From Acidobacteriota bacterium (lineage in GTDB: Bacteria; Acidobacteriota; Terriglobia; Terriglobales; Acidobacteriaceae), in contig JAJZEA010000006.1 of the NCBI GenBank assembly GCA_021851335.1, positions 31,965 through 95,964 on the forward strand: DNA of 64,000 bases, written 5' to 3'. Both the position numbers and the translations under genes were made by a program. This document shows, piece after piece, positions 19,421 to 29,019 of this stretch (position 1 is its first letter; the number at the start of each line of letters is the position of its first letter). The notes under the pieces were generated by a model. The model was not told the origin of the DNA. It saw only the letters and a list, made by a program, of their open reading frames with translations, and did no database searches.

Positions 19421-19459
19421 AGAATGGAGGATGCGATGAACCATCGCATCCTCCATTCT
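19421..19459. terminator. Long-stem terminator ending the leu-ilv cluster
   Basis: AGAATGGAGGATGCGATG (19421-19438) and CATCGCATCCTCCATTCT (19442-19459) form a perfect 18-bp stem with a 3-nt loop. The following TATTTG is only weakly T-rich. It lies between ilvC and the convergent TonB receptor gene and can serve both directions. Confidence 0.85.
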
Positions 19460-19479
19460 ATTTGAATTACGCTTGTGGT

Positions 19480-22116
19480 TTATTTTTTGCCGAAGTTGAT
19501 GGAGACGATGTATTCGCGAGGAGCACCAGGATCTACAAGGGTATATCCGCCAAAACTGGTGCCGAAATAGCCTCCGCTTGTGATGTATGAAGTCGGGTTG
19601 TATTCCCGATTCAGAAGGTTTTCAACTCCGAGCGAAAACTGAACCGGAATTCCGCGGCCGCGTTCTCCAGCCATATGAAAGAGTTGGCCGATACTACCGA
19701 GGGTACCGTCCATATTGAAATTCACGACACCATATCCTGGAACTTCCTGTTGGGTTGGCGCCGCAATCAGATTGCTGAAGAGATAGCGCTGACCGACATA
19801 TTGCCACCAGAGGCCGGGCGTCAGTTTCATGCGCTTGTCGCCCGACTCCCACGCGGAAGTTAGACCCAGGTTTGTGCTGTAGCGCGGTGAGTTCGAGATT
19901 GGATAACTTCCGTAGTTCTGCGCAGAACCGCTTGGAATGTAAGACAAGAAGTAATCGTGCTGGATGATCGCGTTTCCATGCACCTGGAGATAGCGATCTG
20001 GCGATTCGTCAAAGTTCATCGAAACGCCGTTGTAAACGCTGGAGGCGAGCGCAATGGTAGCAGGCGTGCTTTGCTGAGCTACCTGAGTGACTACGTTGAC
20101 ATTGCTGAGTTTGTCGTGGAAGTAAGTCGCATCCAGCGAACATGTGCCGAGGAACGCGAAGGGACACTTCGCGACAAGAAATCCGAACTCGCGATTGTCG
20201 CTTTTCACCGCTTTCAAGAGTGCGATGTTGACGCCCTTCGTCGGCAGGTTCGCGCCAAAGGCGGAATCGGTCGGGTTTTCATAGGTCACCGCATAATTTC
20301 CGTGCATTGTGAACCAGTCGAGCAGTCGGTACTGCGCACCGACCGAAGGGGATATATGCGAAAAGTTCTTGCTTGCGCTCGGTGCCTGTTCCGGATCGTT
20401 GCTTGGCGAACCCTGAGGGAAATCCGCAAGCCCGGTGTTGAAGTACTGCGTTCGGAAAAGCTGTTCCGCCACTCCGGGCGTGATGATCAACCGCTGATGA
20501 AAGAGATCGATGCGATCCTGCAGAAAGAGAAATCCGAAGTCGTTGTAAAGGTGATCGCTGTTGAAGAATGCAGGCGCCTGACGTGATGTGCCTTGAGCCG
20601 GGTTAAAGAGCGCAACGGGGTTGCGATATTCCTGATGGATCCAGTACCCGCCAACCGTGAACATATCATGCGGAGCCTGGATGTCCGCGGATGTCTGCGA
20701 GCCGACCGCATTGGAGGCCGGGTCGTACCACTCGTGCCCGACAGCGTAGTTCGGTCCATAGAAATTCACGACGCGGTTGTGAAGACGATAGCCATGACGG
20801 TACCACTCGGAGTTGTGCATGGTGATACGCGGCGAAAGCTCCAGTTCCAGCTTGGCATACGCGATGTCGCTCTGCGTTTTGATCTGTTTGAACCAGGTGT
20901 CTTTTGCAAGCGAAGAGTAGAAACCACTGGTCTGCTGGCTATAAAACTGCGCATTGGCTGGAACCGGTGCGCCAGGCTGCGAGTCAGGACCATACAGCCC
21001 GGTCGTCGTCACAGCGTCGCCATAATTTCCGTTGGACGCAGGCGTGATCGGGGTGATGGGCAGAAAGTTCGGACGAAACTCGGTATTGCGTCCATGATAG
21101 AAACCAAAGCTCAGGCTACCACGATCGAAGTAATGCTCGACCTTGGCAAACGAGGCATATCCCGACGATGGCGCATTGAAGGTAGGGATGCCGGTTGTAC
21201 CCACGCGGAACGTATCGTTGGAGGCATAACCGAAGGCGAGCAGACCGGACCACCCTTTGTAGTTTCCGCTGCGTGCAACAAAGTGCTCGATATAAGTGTT
21301 GTAACTTCCGATGTTGACTCCTCCAGTGATATCCGGACCAGGAGTGCTCTTCGGCTCGAACGGAAGATAGTTGACCGTGCCACCGATGCTGTCATACCAG
21401 CGATTGGACGGCGCACCCGGCCCATACGTGACATCGATATTCGAGATCATATCCATGATCGGAATCTGCGTGGTCTGCCACTGGCCGTTATTGGATGTCA
21501 GGTTGTTCATCGGGATGCCGTCGAAGAGGAATGTCACGCCATTGCGCAATACGTCTCCGTTCACGCTGGACCAGCCGGCTTTGATGCCGCGCACCACAAC
21601 TTCACTGCGAGCCGTCGCGGCAACGCCTCCGTATCCGTAAACGTAAATGCCGGGAGCTGCGGTCAAAGCCTGTGCGGCGCTGCCAAACGGACCCGCTACG
21701 CCTTCAATCTCTGCATTGGATATCTCCGCTTCGGTCACCGACGTCTCAGGAGATGCCTCCGCAGTTACCGTAACCGACTCAGGGTTGGAGGATATCTGCA
21801 TCGACAAGTGCAAAGTTACACTTTGACCGCTGGATAACTCGATACCGTTTCGCGTCAGGACGTCGAATCCTTTGAGACTGGAAGTCACCATGTACGTTCC
21901 AGCGGGAAGTTCCGGAACCGTAAATGCGCCACCGGCATCGCTGGTGACTGTCGCGATGGAGTGAGTGCCAAGATCAATGACCGATACACTGGCCCCGGCA
22001 AGCGGTGCGCCGGATACTGTCGTGACCGTTCCCTGCAAGGATGTTGTTTGCGCTTTGAGCAAAATACTATGCCCAAAAACGACCAGACTGATGAGCAAGA
22101 CAAGACGACGGTGCAT
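19480..22116 (-). CDS. TonB-dependent outer-membrane receptor with carboxypeptidase-regulatory-like domain
   Basis: 878 residues. Signal peptide 1-23 (ending LLKAQ); carboxypeptidase-regulatory-like beta-sandwich about 25-110 (LQGTVTTVSGAPLAGASVSV, GGAFTVPELPAGTYMV); plug domain about 130-245 (SAAQALTAAPGIYVYGYGG, VVVRGIKAGW, DGIPMNNL); then a 22-strand-type barrel to the end (EYIVSINFGKK). It would import a TonB-dependent ligand across the outer membrane. The N-terminal sandwich is the acidobacterial/Bacteroidetes layout often used for oligosaccharides. A GH2 gene lies upstream on the same strand, so a carbohydrate ligand is plausible, though siderophore or metal uptake cannot be excluded. 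GAGG precedes the ATG. Confidence 0.9.
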   Translation of the reverse strand: MHRRLVLLISLVVFGHSILLKAQTTSLQGTVTTVSGAPLAGASVSVIDLGTHSIATVTSDAGGAFTVPELPAGTYMVTSSLKGFDVLTRNGIELSSGQSVTLHLSMQISSNPESVTVTAEASPETSVTEAEISNAEIEGVAGPFGSAAQALTAAPGIYVYGYGGVAATARSEVVVRGIKAGWSSVNGDVLRNGVTFLFDGIPMNNLTSNNGQWQTTQIPIMDMISNIDVTYGPGAPSNRWYDSIGGTVNYLPFEPKSTPGPDITGGVNIGSYNTYIEHFVARSGNYKGWSGLLAFGYASNDTFRVGTTGIPTFNAPSSGYASFAKVEHYFDRGSLSFGFYHGRNTEFRPNFLPITPITPASNGNYGDAVTTTGLYGPDSQPGAPVPANAQFYSQQTSGFYSSLAKDTWFKQIKTQSDIAYAKLELELSPRITMHNSEWYRHGYRLHNRVVNFYGPNYAVGHEWYDPASNAVGSQTSADIQAPHDMFTVGGYWIHQEYRNPVALFNPAQGTSRQAPAFFNSDHLYNDFGFLFLQDRIDLFHQRLIITPGVAEQLFRTQYFNTGLADFPQGSPSNDPEQAPSASKNFSHISPSVGAQYRLLDWFTMHGNYAVTYENPTDSAFGANLPTKGVNIALLKAVKSDNREFGFLVAKCPFAFLGTCSLDATYFHDKLSNVNVVTQVAQQSTPATIALASSVYNGVSMNFDESPDRYLQVHGNAIIQHDYFLSYIPSGSAQNYGSYPISNSPRYSTNLGLTSAWESGDKRMKLTPGLWWQYVGQRYLFSNLIAAPTQQEVPGYGVVNFNMDGTLGSIGQLFHMAGERGRGIPVQFSLGVENLLNREYNPTSYITSGGYFGTSFGGYTLVDPGAPREYIVSINFGKK

Positions 22117-22318
22117 TCGACAGCCTCAGAAAAATGGAAATCGACGTATCGGAGACTGCATGTTTCGCAGACATTGCCGACTACGTCCAATCTGAAGCTA
22201 TGGACAGGATGTTTCAGGATCGTCAAACAAAGATGAAAATCATGACTCCAGCATGACGATTGCTTCATCTGTAAATTCGTGCGGAGAGACAAGACCGAGA
22301 TGAATCGGCTCTGAGCGA

Positions 22319-24802
22319 CTACGCGAAGAAACTCAATGGGATGGCCGCTCCTGGAAGACCATTGCTCGTAACGGAAACAACGCTTTGAGGATCAGCATCT
22401 GCGATGGTGATCCAGGCGCGACCGTTGGCAAGCTCGACAAGGCGCGATCCGCCAACTGTGCCGCGATTGTCCAGTAACATGCCGTTGCCTGCAAGAGTGA
22501 AGCGTACCTGATTGCTCGCATCCAGGCAGAGGATGCCGCTTGCATCGTGCAGCGTTGCCTCCACTGTGACCCGCCGCGCATCCTGATGATGGATGCAAAG
22601 CCGCAAAGCGAATGGAGTGGACCAGGCTTCAGTCTGGTATTCGAACCGGACGGTGTCTTTGACTGCTTGTCCACCAAGCGCAGATGCGACAGCAAGAAGT
22701 ACATTCTGCCCCACGTCAAAGGGAACCATCCAGCGAAGACCTGAGCAGGGGAAATCGCCTGCGAGTCGATCTTTGCGCCCGAGCGATTTGCCGTTGAGGA
22801 AAAGCTCGACATGAGGACAATTGGAATACACGCGAACAAGCCGAACTTCACCGGGCTTACCCCAGCGCACCGGCCACGTGTGTCCGTAGATGTGCACCAT
22901 CGGTGTCTCACTCCAGTAGGACTGAAAGACGAAGTAACTTTCCTTTGGCGTAAGGTCACGCTCCACGACGCCCTTCTGATTCACGCGTGGAATGGGGTTC
23001 TCGACGCGCAGTGGAGTGGTGAAGTCCTTGAATATCCACTGCGCAGTTCCAGCAAGCCACGGCAGGCTCTGCTGCACCATCAGGTGCCAGTCGAAGAGAT
23101 CGCAGGCATAGGTCTCTGACCAGTCTCCATCGCGCGAGACGCGAGCAACGCCGCCACGCGCTTGATAGGCAAGACCGCGCTCAGCGGTGTCCCCCATCGC
23201 GACACCGGCAAGATGTGCGTAGGGGTTTTCAGCATGACGACGCGCATGACTGTCCGCACCCCACTCGATGTGGAGCAGTTGCGGCACGGTTTTGCGCGCT
23301 GCTTCCAAAGATGACTCGTACTCCTGATAGCGCCCGCCGTACCAGCCAGCCCAGATGGAAGGCGAGTAGACATCGGGAATGTCCCGAGCGAAGTCGCAGC
23401 GGCGGATGGCGGTGAGCCGACTGGGGTCGAGTTGATGCGCGAGGGTGTTGAGCTGTGTCATGTAACTGCGGATTGCAGCGTGATCCACGGAAGGATACTC
23501 ACCCGGCCAGTCGTCCTCATTGCCCAGTCCCCAGAAACAGATGGAAGGATGGTTGAAGTGCTGTTCGATCATGGTGGTGAGCTTTTGTCGACCTTGCTGC
23601 TGAAAGACGGCATCGCCGACTCCGGCGCGGCACCAGGGCAACTCTTCCCAGACGACGAGTCCGAGTTCATCACAAAGATCAAGGATGAACCGGGACTGCT
23701 GATAATGCGCAAGCCGGATGAAATTCGCGCCCATCGCGTGGATCAACTGCAACTCGGCGCGCATCTGCTCCTCGGTCATGGCAGCGGCACAGTCAGCGTG
23801 ATCCTGATGACGATGGGTGCCATGCAACAACAGGCGCTCTCCGTTGAGGAAGAATGGACCGTGCGGCGTGAAGTGGAAGTCGCGAATGCCGAAGCGCTCC
23901 GTGCGCGTGACTTCGCCGTAGTCGGTGCGCATGTTGATGGTGCAGGTGTATAGGTGAGGATAGGCTGGCGACCAGCGTTGTGGATTGGAAATGGGGATGG
24001 AAGCTATCTCACGCATTGCCCCCCAAAGCGGAAGGATGCTCTGCGAGGAGCCAACCAACTGTCCTGCCTGATCTGTGATGGAAACGGAGCAATAGGCAGA
24101 TCCCGAGGTTTGACTGGGATTGTAAAGACGAGATTGAACACTGACCATAACCTGACTGGCCGTAAAGTGGACGGGAAGATGGACAGCCTCCAGAGCGACG
24201 GCTGGAAGGTAAATGAGATGGACGTTGCGATAGAGACCGCCGTAGAGGGTGAAATCGCTAAGGTCCGACGGCATGCGCTCCAGATCAGGAGAGTTGTCAC
24301 AAAGTACGCTCAACGGGAGCACATAAGTTTGCTTCTGAGCCAGCGAGCGAGCAGCATCGGTGATGTCGATCGTGAACTCATCGTAGCCGCCGACGTGTCG
24401 GGTGAGCAGAAGATCGCCGAGATAGACTTCCGCGCTTTGCCCAGCGCCTTCAAAGTGAAGGAGTGTGCGACCACCTGGATAAGGATTGGCAATGTGGGTA
24501 AGCCGACGATACCAAGCTTTGCCGCGATAGGCGGGCGTATCGGGGTCGCAGCCATCGTAGTCGTTGAAGCAGTGGGGCAAAGTTATACTCTGCCACGAAG
24601 CAAGCGGCTGGCTGCTCCACACCTGCCAAGGGGCGGCGAGAGGCATACGCAGGAACTGCCAGCCGCTGTGCAGCGTTTGCACATTGACAGCGGCGCTGCC
24701 TCGTAGCGCAGACTGCGCCAACAGCGGCGACACTTGCGAAGCTACACAGGAAGTCGCCAGAGTCAGCGCGCCATTGCGAAGAAACTGTCGACGCGTATGC
24801 AT
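22319..24802 (-). CDS. Glycoside hydrolase family 2 protein (beta-galactosidase/beta-glucuronidase-like), exported
   Basis: 827 residues. Residues 1-30 form a Tat-like signal (TRRQFLRNGALTLATS...LLAQ). GH2 order follows: sugar-binding jelly-roll (about 45-200), immunoglobulin-like domain (205-305), TIM barrel (310-600) and C-terminal beta domains. The acid/base is Glu429 in GLGNEDDW and the nucleophile Glu513 in HIEWGAD. The substrate is a beta-linked sugar; the exact one (galactoside, glucuronide, mannoside) cannot be read from these motifs. It lies between the DUF885 gene (28 bp away) and the TonB receptor gene (202 bp away), all on the minus strand, suggesting a glycan-use role for the set. 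Confidence 0.9.
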   Translation of the reverse strand: MHTRRQFLRNGALTLATSCVASQVSPLLAQSALRGSAAVNVQTLHSGWQFLRMPLAAPWQVWSSQPLASWQSITLPHCFNDYDGCDPDTPAYRGKAWYRRLTHIANPYPGGRTLLHFEGAGQSAEVYLGDLLLTRHVGGYDEFTIDITDAARSLAQKQTYVLPLSVLCDNSPDLERMPSDLSDFTLYGGLYRNVHLIYLPAVALEAVHLPVHFTASQVMVSVQSRLYNPSQTSGSAYCSVSITDQAGQLVGSSQSILPLWGAMREIASIPISNPQRWSPAYPHLYTCTINMRTDYGEVTRTERFGIRDFHFTPHGPFFLNGERLLLHGTHRHQDHADCAAAMTEEQMRAELQLIHAMGANFIRLAHYQQSRFILDLCDELGLVVWEELPWCRAGVGDAVFQQQGRQKLTTMIEQHFNHPSICFWGLGNEDDWPGEYPSVDHAAIRSYMTQLNTLAHQLDPSRLTAIRRCDFARDIPDVYSPSIWAGWYGGRYQEYESSLEAARKTVPQLLHIEWGADSHARRHAENPYAHLAGVAMGDTAERGLAYQARGGVARVSRDGDWSETYACDLFDWHLMVQQSLPWLAGTAQWIFKDFTTPLRVENPIPRVNQKGVVERDLTPKESYFVFQSYWSETPMVHIYGHTWPVRWGKPGEVRLVRVYSNCPHVELFLNGKSLGRKDRLAGDFPCSGLRWMVPFDVGQNVLLAVASALGGQAVKDTVRFEYQTEAWSTPFALRLCIHHQDARRVTVEATLHDASGILCLDASNQVRFTLAGNGMLLDNRGTVGGSRLVELANGRAWITIADADPQSVVSVTSNGLPGAAIPLSFFA

Positions 24803-24830
24803 GGGAACCCCCGCTCCGAATGCCCTGGCT

Positions 24831-26696
24831 CTATTTTGTCTCTGCCGCAGTCAGGTGTCCACCCTGGGCGACAATCCAGTCATTGACACGATTTTCGAGG
24901 ACACCGAGCGGAAGAGCGCCGACGTCGATGACTTCATCGTGGAAAGAGCGAAGATCAAACTTTGCCCCAAGCGCTTGCCTGGCTCGTTCGCGAAGCTGAA
25001 GAATCTTTAGTTGGCCTACTTTATAAGCCAGCGCCTGCCCAGGCCATCCGATGTAGCGATCCACCTCGGACTGGATGTTGGTTTCATCCAGAGAAGAGTG
25101 CTGATGAAAATAATCAACCATCTGCTGCCGCGACCAGTGCATGGAATGGACGCCGGTGTCGACGACAAGCCGGATGGCGCGCCACTCGTCGTTGTCCAGC
25201 CGGCCGTAATCGGAGTAAGGATCCTGGTAAAAACCAACTTCCTTGCCGAGCCGCTCGGCGTACAGCGCCCATCCCTCAACAAAGGCTGTATAGCTGACGT
25301 ATTTGCGGAACTCGGGGACGCCCTGCATCTCCTCGGCTATGGATATCTGCATGTGGTGGCCGGGAACACCTTCGTGATAAGCAATTGCCTCGACGTCGTC
25401 GAGCGAGCGCTGCGGTGCGTTATAGGTGTTGACGGTGATGCGTCCGGGGCGGCTGCCGTCGGCAGTGCCCTCTTCGTAATAGGCTGCGGCTGCATTCTTT
25501 GCACGATAGGCCGGGATGGTGACGACTTCGAGTTTTGCTTTGGGCAGGTGATAGAAGAGCGTGGGGAGCTTCGCTTCCATACCCTGCTCAAAGCCGCTGT
25601 AGGCTTGCAGCAGCGCCTCGGCAGAGACGGGATGCAGCTTGGGATTGGCGGCAACAGCGGCGCGAAAACTCTTCAGGTCAGCGTAGCCCATCTTCTTTGC
25701 GATAGCGAGCATCTCGGCTTCGTCACGCTTGACCTCGTCGAGTCCGATCTGGTGAATCTGCGCCGGAGTCATGTGGGTCGTGGTCTCACGGTGAATGCAG
25801 AACTGGTAGTAACGGTCACCATCGGGCAAGGACCAGACGCCAGGATCAGTCCGTCCGGCAGGCACATAACTGACCTGCATAAAATACTCGAATCTCAGAT
25901 AGGCAGGCAGGACTTCCTTGCCGATGGCCGCGAGCATCGCCGTGCGGATGCGCTGCTGATCAGCGGCTGAGATGCTGGCGGGGAAATGTTTGAGCGGCAT
26001 GGCGAGCGGAGAATCCTCCGGCTTCTGATGCGCCAGTTCCCTCACCTGTACCAGAGTTTGCTCCAACAGATACTTCGGCGGCATGCGTTTTGCTTCCATG
26101 CCAATCTCCATCTCTTCCGTTACCTGATCAAAGGCGCGGGGGATGGCATGAAGTCGTGCGATCCAATCGTCATAATCCTTGACCGAATCAAAGCTCAACT
26201 GTCGTACAAGCTCCGGATATTCCGAGTAGATGCCTCCCATCTGATTGATCGGCATCTGCCACTCCTTGAATTCAGAGGCTTCCTGATCCTGCATCAACTG
26301 TTGGAGTTGAAGGTCATAACTGATCTTCTCCTGCGCGGAGAATCCCTGCGTATTGATGGCAGCCAAGCGGAGAATGTACTGCTGTTCGCGTGTGAGTTCG
26401 TCATTGTAGGCGCGAATGGAGTAGTCCGAGATCTTGTCGTTGTAGCGCTTGTCTCCGATGGAGGATGCAAACTCGGGTGACTGTTGAAGATTGTTCTGCC
26501 ATATCTCGTCCAGCAGGTCGTTCAGCTCCTTTTCGCGGGCAGCCACGGGTTGAGAGGCATCCTCTTTCGCCAGTTGAGCCGGCGTGGCCAACGGCAGTTT
26601 CTTCTGCGAGGCCAGCATTGGAAGCGAAATTGGAAGCGAGCAAAACAAGAGGCAGCAGGCAAATTGAATCTTCAAAACACTCTCCCAGAGATGCAT
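24831..26696 (-). CDS. DUF885 family protein (predicted metallopeptidase-like), exported
   Basis: About 621 residues. A hydrophobic N-terminal segment (IQFACCLLFCSLPISLPMLAS) is a signal peptide or lipoprotein-like anchor. The DUF885 core includes AYHEGVPGHHMQISIAEEM, resembling an HExxxxH zinc site, and YTAFVEGWALYAERLG. These are the most conserved DUF885 motifs. Many proteins of this family in Acidobacteria are exported and presumed peptidases; no substrate is established. ATG 26696 was chosen over the TTG at 26714; neither has a strong ribosome-binding site. It is transcribed toward the GH2 gene. Confidence 0.82.
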   Translation of the reverse strand: MHLWESVLKIQFACCLLFCSLPISLPMLASQKKLPLATPAQLAKEDASQPVAAREKELNDLLDEIWQNNLQQSPEFASSIGDKRYNDKISDYSIRAYNDELTREQQYILRLAAINTQGFSAQEKISYDLQLQQLMQDQEASEFKEWQMPINQMGGIYSEYPELVRQLSFDSVKDYDDWIARLHAIPRAFDQVTEEMEIGMEAKRMPPKYLLEQTLVQVRELAHQKPEDSPLAMPLKHFPASISAADQQRIRTAMLAAIGKEVLPAYLRFEYFMQVSYVPAGRTDPGVWSLPDGDRYYQFCIHRETTTHMTPAQIHQIGLDEVKRDEAEMLAIAKKMGYADLKSFRAAVAANPKLHPVSAEALLQAYSGFEQGMEAKLPTLFYHLPKAKLEVVTIPAYRAKNAAAAYYEEGTADGSRPGRITVNTYNAPQRSLDDVEAIAYHEGVPGHHMQISIAEEMQGVPEFRKYVSYTAFVEGWALYAERLGKEVGFYQDPYSDYGRLDNDEWRAIRLVVDTGVHSMHWSRQQMVDYFHQHSSLDETNIQSEVDRYIGWPGQALAYKVGQLKILQLRERARQALGAKFDLRSFHDEVIDVGALPLGVLENRVNDWIVAQGGHLTAAETK

Positions 26697-26797
26697 GATT
26701 CGTAACAGGGTCAAGTGTAAGCCATTCTGCCTGCCAGGTGGTCGCTAACGCTGTCTTCGCAGGCTTTCGCGGGCACACCCGAAAACGAGCATCCTGA

Positions 26798-26803
26798 TAC
26801 ACT
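26798..26803 (+). promoter_or_regulatory. -10-like element 8 nt before plsY
   Basis: TGATACACT is an extended -10-like sequence ending 8 nt before the plsY ATG. No clear -35. If used, the transcript would begin within 1-2 nt of the start codon. Confidence 0.4.
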
Positions 26804-26811
26804 TGAGTCGA

Positions 26812-27477
26812 ATGCCTGTTCATCTGGATTACTGGCTACACTCGCTGCGTCTGATCGCAATTGCCTACCTGCTGGGTTCCATTCCAACGGGATACCTGCT
26901 CATTCGTTTCTTTCGCAAGCAGGATATTCGTACGCTGGGCAGTGGCAACATTGGCGCAACCAATGTGTTGCGTTCGGGAGCCAAGGTGCTTGGCGCGGTC
27001 ACCTTTCTGCTCGATGTGGCAAAAGGCGCGCTGGCAGTCTGGTTGTGCGCGCGATTATCCACCGTTGGCTTCCCCATCGCTCCGCTGCACGCAGAGGCTC
27101 TGGCGGCATTCTGCGCCGTGCTGGGACATATGTTTCCCATCTGGCTGGATCTTCGTGGCGGCAAGGGTGTTGCAACGGCCTTTGGCGTCTTTGTGATGCT
27201 GGCTCCCAAGGCTGCACTCCTCGCGCTGGCAGTTTTCGTCGTGCTCTTTCTGCTTTTCCGCTTCGTTTCGCTGGCCTCGATTGCAGGATCGGCAATCTTC
27301 CCAGTTGCCGCCTGGTTCACCACACGCTCATCTCACACGCTGATTGTGGCCGCAGTGGAAGTTTTGATTCCGCTCTTTGTGATTTTGAAACATCGGCAAA
27401 ATATTCTTCGCCTCTGCAAGGGCACGGAATACCGATTTGGAAGCAAGAAAACAGCTTCTGCGGATGCGGGATCATGA
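26812..27477 (+). CDS. plsY: Acyl-phosphate:glycerol-3-phosphate acyltransferase
   Basis: About 221 residues, multi-spanning inner-membrane enzyme that acylates glycerol-3-phosphate using acyl-phosphate, the first step of phospholipid synthesis. The family motifs are seen: YLLGSIPTGYLL, LGSGNIGATNVLR (active-site loop) and DLRGGKGVATAFG. The ATG at 26812 is preferred to an in-frame TTG at 26803 that lies inside a -10-like element. Its stop overlaps the gpsA ATG by 4 nt (ATGA), coupling the enzyme that makes the substrate to the one that uses it. Confidence 0.95.
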   Translation: MPVHLDYWLHSLRLIAIAYLLGSIPTGYLLIRFFRKQDIRTLGSGNIGATNVLRSGAKVLGAVTFLLDVAKGALAVWLCARLSTVGFPIAPLHAEALAAFCAVLGHMFPIWLDLRGGKGVATAFGVFVMLAPKAALLALAVFVVLFLLFRFVSLASIAGSAIFPVAAWFTTRSSHTLIVAAVEVLIPLFVILKHRQNILRLCKGTEYRFGSKKTASADAGS

Positions 27478-28496
27478 GCCGAGTTGCCGTTCTGGGAGCG
27501 GGCGCATGGGGCACGGCGCTGGCGATCTCCTTTGCTGCGCAACAACGGCATGAGGTGACGCTGTGGAGCCATCGCGAGGAACACGCACTGGCGCTGCTGA
27601 GAAGCCGCGAAAACAGCAGATACCTTCCCGGATTTTCACTGCCGGGTCGGTTACGAATCACGGCCGATGCGGCAGAGGCCGTGAACGGGGCTGAGTGGAT
27701 CGTCTCCGCGATTCCAAGTCAATTTCTGCGAGCCGCCTGGAGTGACCTTGCGCCACGACTTACTTCGGATCAAAGAATTCTTTCTGCAACAAAAGGGCTG
27801 GAGATAGGCACACATCTGCGTATGACCGCAGTGCTTTCGGAGTGCCTCCACAACCATCAGACGTCACGCGTGATTGGAGTGCTGAGCGGACCTTCGTTTG
27901 CAGCCGAAGTAGCACATGGACAGCCGACTGCCGTAACCGTCGCATTTCCGGACTTGAAGGACGCGATTCGCACGCAACATGCGCTTACCTCAGAGACGCT
28001 TCGCATCTACAGCACGGACGACGTGGTGGGCGTCGAACTCGGCGGCGCCCTGAAGAACGTGATTGCGATTGCCGCCGGCATTGTGACAGGGCTTGAACTT
28101 GGCTCGAACAGTACCGCTGCTCTAATCGTGCGTGGCAGCGCTGAGATTACCCGGCTGGCTGTGGCCGCGGGAGCGCAGCGAGAGACGCTGGCAGGACTGA
28201 GCGGCACAGGCGACTTGATTCTGACCTGCACGGGTACGCTCTCGCGGAATCGCTCTGTGGGAATCGCACTGGCGCAAGGAAGAGATGTGCGGACGATCCT
28301 CGATTCGATGGATGGCAAAGTCGCAGAGGGAATTCGAACAACAGAAGCCGCGCTGGAGTTGGCCGCGACACTGGGAGTCGAGATGCCCATCACGGAACAT
28401 ATCCACGCCATCCTAAACGGTGTGATCGATCCGCAAAGCGCGATTCGCGAGTTGATGCAGAGGCCGGCACGCAAGGAAGCCGATGAGCAGAACTAG
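27474..28496 (+). CDS. gpsA: Glycerol-3-phosphate dehydrogenase [NAD(P)+]
   Basis: 340 residues. Rossmann motif VLGAGAWGTALA, catalytic-lysine segment LSATKGLEIGT, GVLSGPSFAAEVAHGQPTA, and the second lysine segment GVELGGALKNVIAIAAGI, followed by the substrate motif LELGSNSTAALIVRG. It reduces dihydroxyacetone phosphate to sn-glycerol-3-phosphate. The ATG at 27474 overlaps the plsY stop; an open upstream extension in this frame is antisense-like over plsY and was rejected. The stop TAG shares bases with the stop of the convergent arsC. Confidence 0.96.
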   Translation: MSRVAVLGAGAWGTALAISFAAQQRHEVTLWSHREEHALALLRSRENSRYLPGFSLPGRLRITADAAEAVNGAEWIVSAIPSQFLRAAWSDLAPRLTSDQRILSATKGLEIGTHLRMTAVLSECLHNHQTSRVIGVLSGPSFAAEVAHGQPTAVTVAFPDLKDAIRTQHALTSETLRIYSTDDVVGVELGGALKNVIAIAAGIVTGLELGSNSTAALIVRGSAEITRLAVAAGAQRETLAGLSGTGDLILTCTGTLSRNRSVGIALAQGRDVRTILDSMDGKVAEGIRTTEAALELAATLGVEMPITEHIHAILNGVIDPQSAIRELMQRPARKEADEQN

Positions 28497-28984
28497 CTCT
28501 GGCCGATGCGCTTCAACTCTGCCTGGATCTTTATCTGATCGAGCGTAGCAAGAGGAAGGGCGAGAAACAAACTGATTCGCCGCTCCAGCCGCGCAAAGGC
28601 TTGAGCAAATGCACGCTGAATCTCTTCCCTGCTTCCCTCAACTGCTGCTGGATCAGGAATCCCCCAATGTGCGGTAATAGGATGGCCCGGCCAGACAGGA
28701 CATGCCTCAGAAGCTGCGCTATCACACACGGTGAAGACAAAATGCATTTGAGGTGCATCGAGTGCTGAAAACTCTTCCCAGCTTTTACTGCGATATCCTT
28801 CCGTGCTGATGCCGCTGATTGCTATTTGTGAAAGCGCCTCTGGACGGACACGACCGGACGGATGACTTCCTGCACTGAAGGCACGAAAATGCGGCACACC
28901 GCGACGGTTGAGAATCGCCTCCGCCATGATGGAGCGCGCGGAGTTTCCCGTGCAAAGAAACAGAACGTTATATTGCGATTGCAT
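28493..28984 (-). CDS. arsC: Arsenate reductase, thioredoxin-coupled LMW-phosphatase type
   Basis: 163 residues. The P-loop CTGNSARS holds Cys11, and Cys87 (TVCDSA) and Cys95 (EACPVWPG) match the three-cysteine relay of the thioredoxin-linked ArsC that reduces arsenate to arsenite. ATG 28984 follows AGGAAGG. It sits 35 bp downstream of arsM on the same strand, so the two are likely cotranscribed from the shared ars control region. Confidence 0.93.
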   Translation of the reverse strand: MQSQYNVLFLCTGNSARSIMAEAILNRRGVPHFRAFSAGSHPSGRVRPEALSQIAISGISTEGYRSKSWEEFSALDAPQMHFVFTVCDSAASEACPVWPGHPITAHWGIPDPAAVEGSREEIQRAFAQAFARLERRISLFLALPLATLDQIKIQAELKRIGQS

Positions 28985-29019
28985 ACCTGATCCTTCCTGC
29001 GTGAAGTGACCCACAAAAG

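Noticed and set aside
20593..21837. Plus-strand open frame of about 414 codons inside the TonB receptor gene
   Set aside because: Antisense to a receptor with clear plug and barrel domains; no motifs and no ribosome-binding site.
27045..27473. N-terminal extension of gpsA upstream of 27474
   Set aside because: Runs inside plsY; the Rossmann motif begins at the ATG in the plsY stop overlap, so the extension is a shadow.
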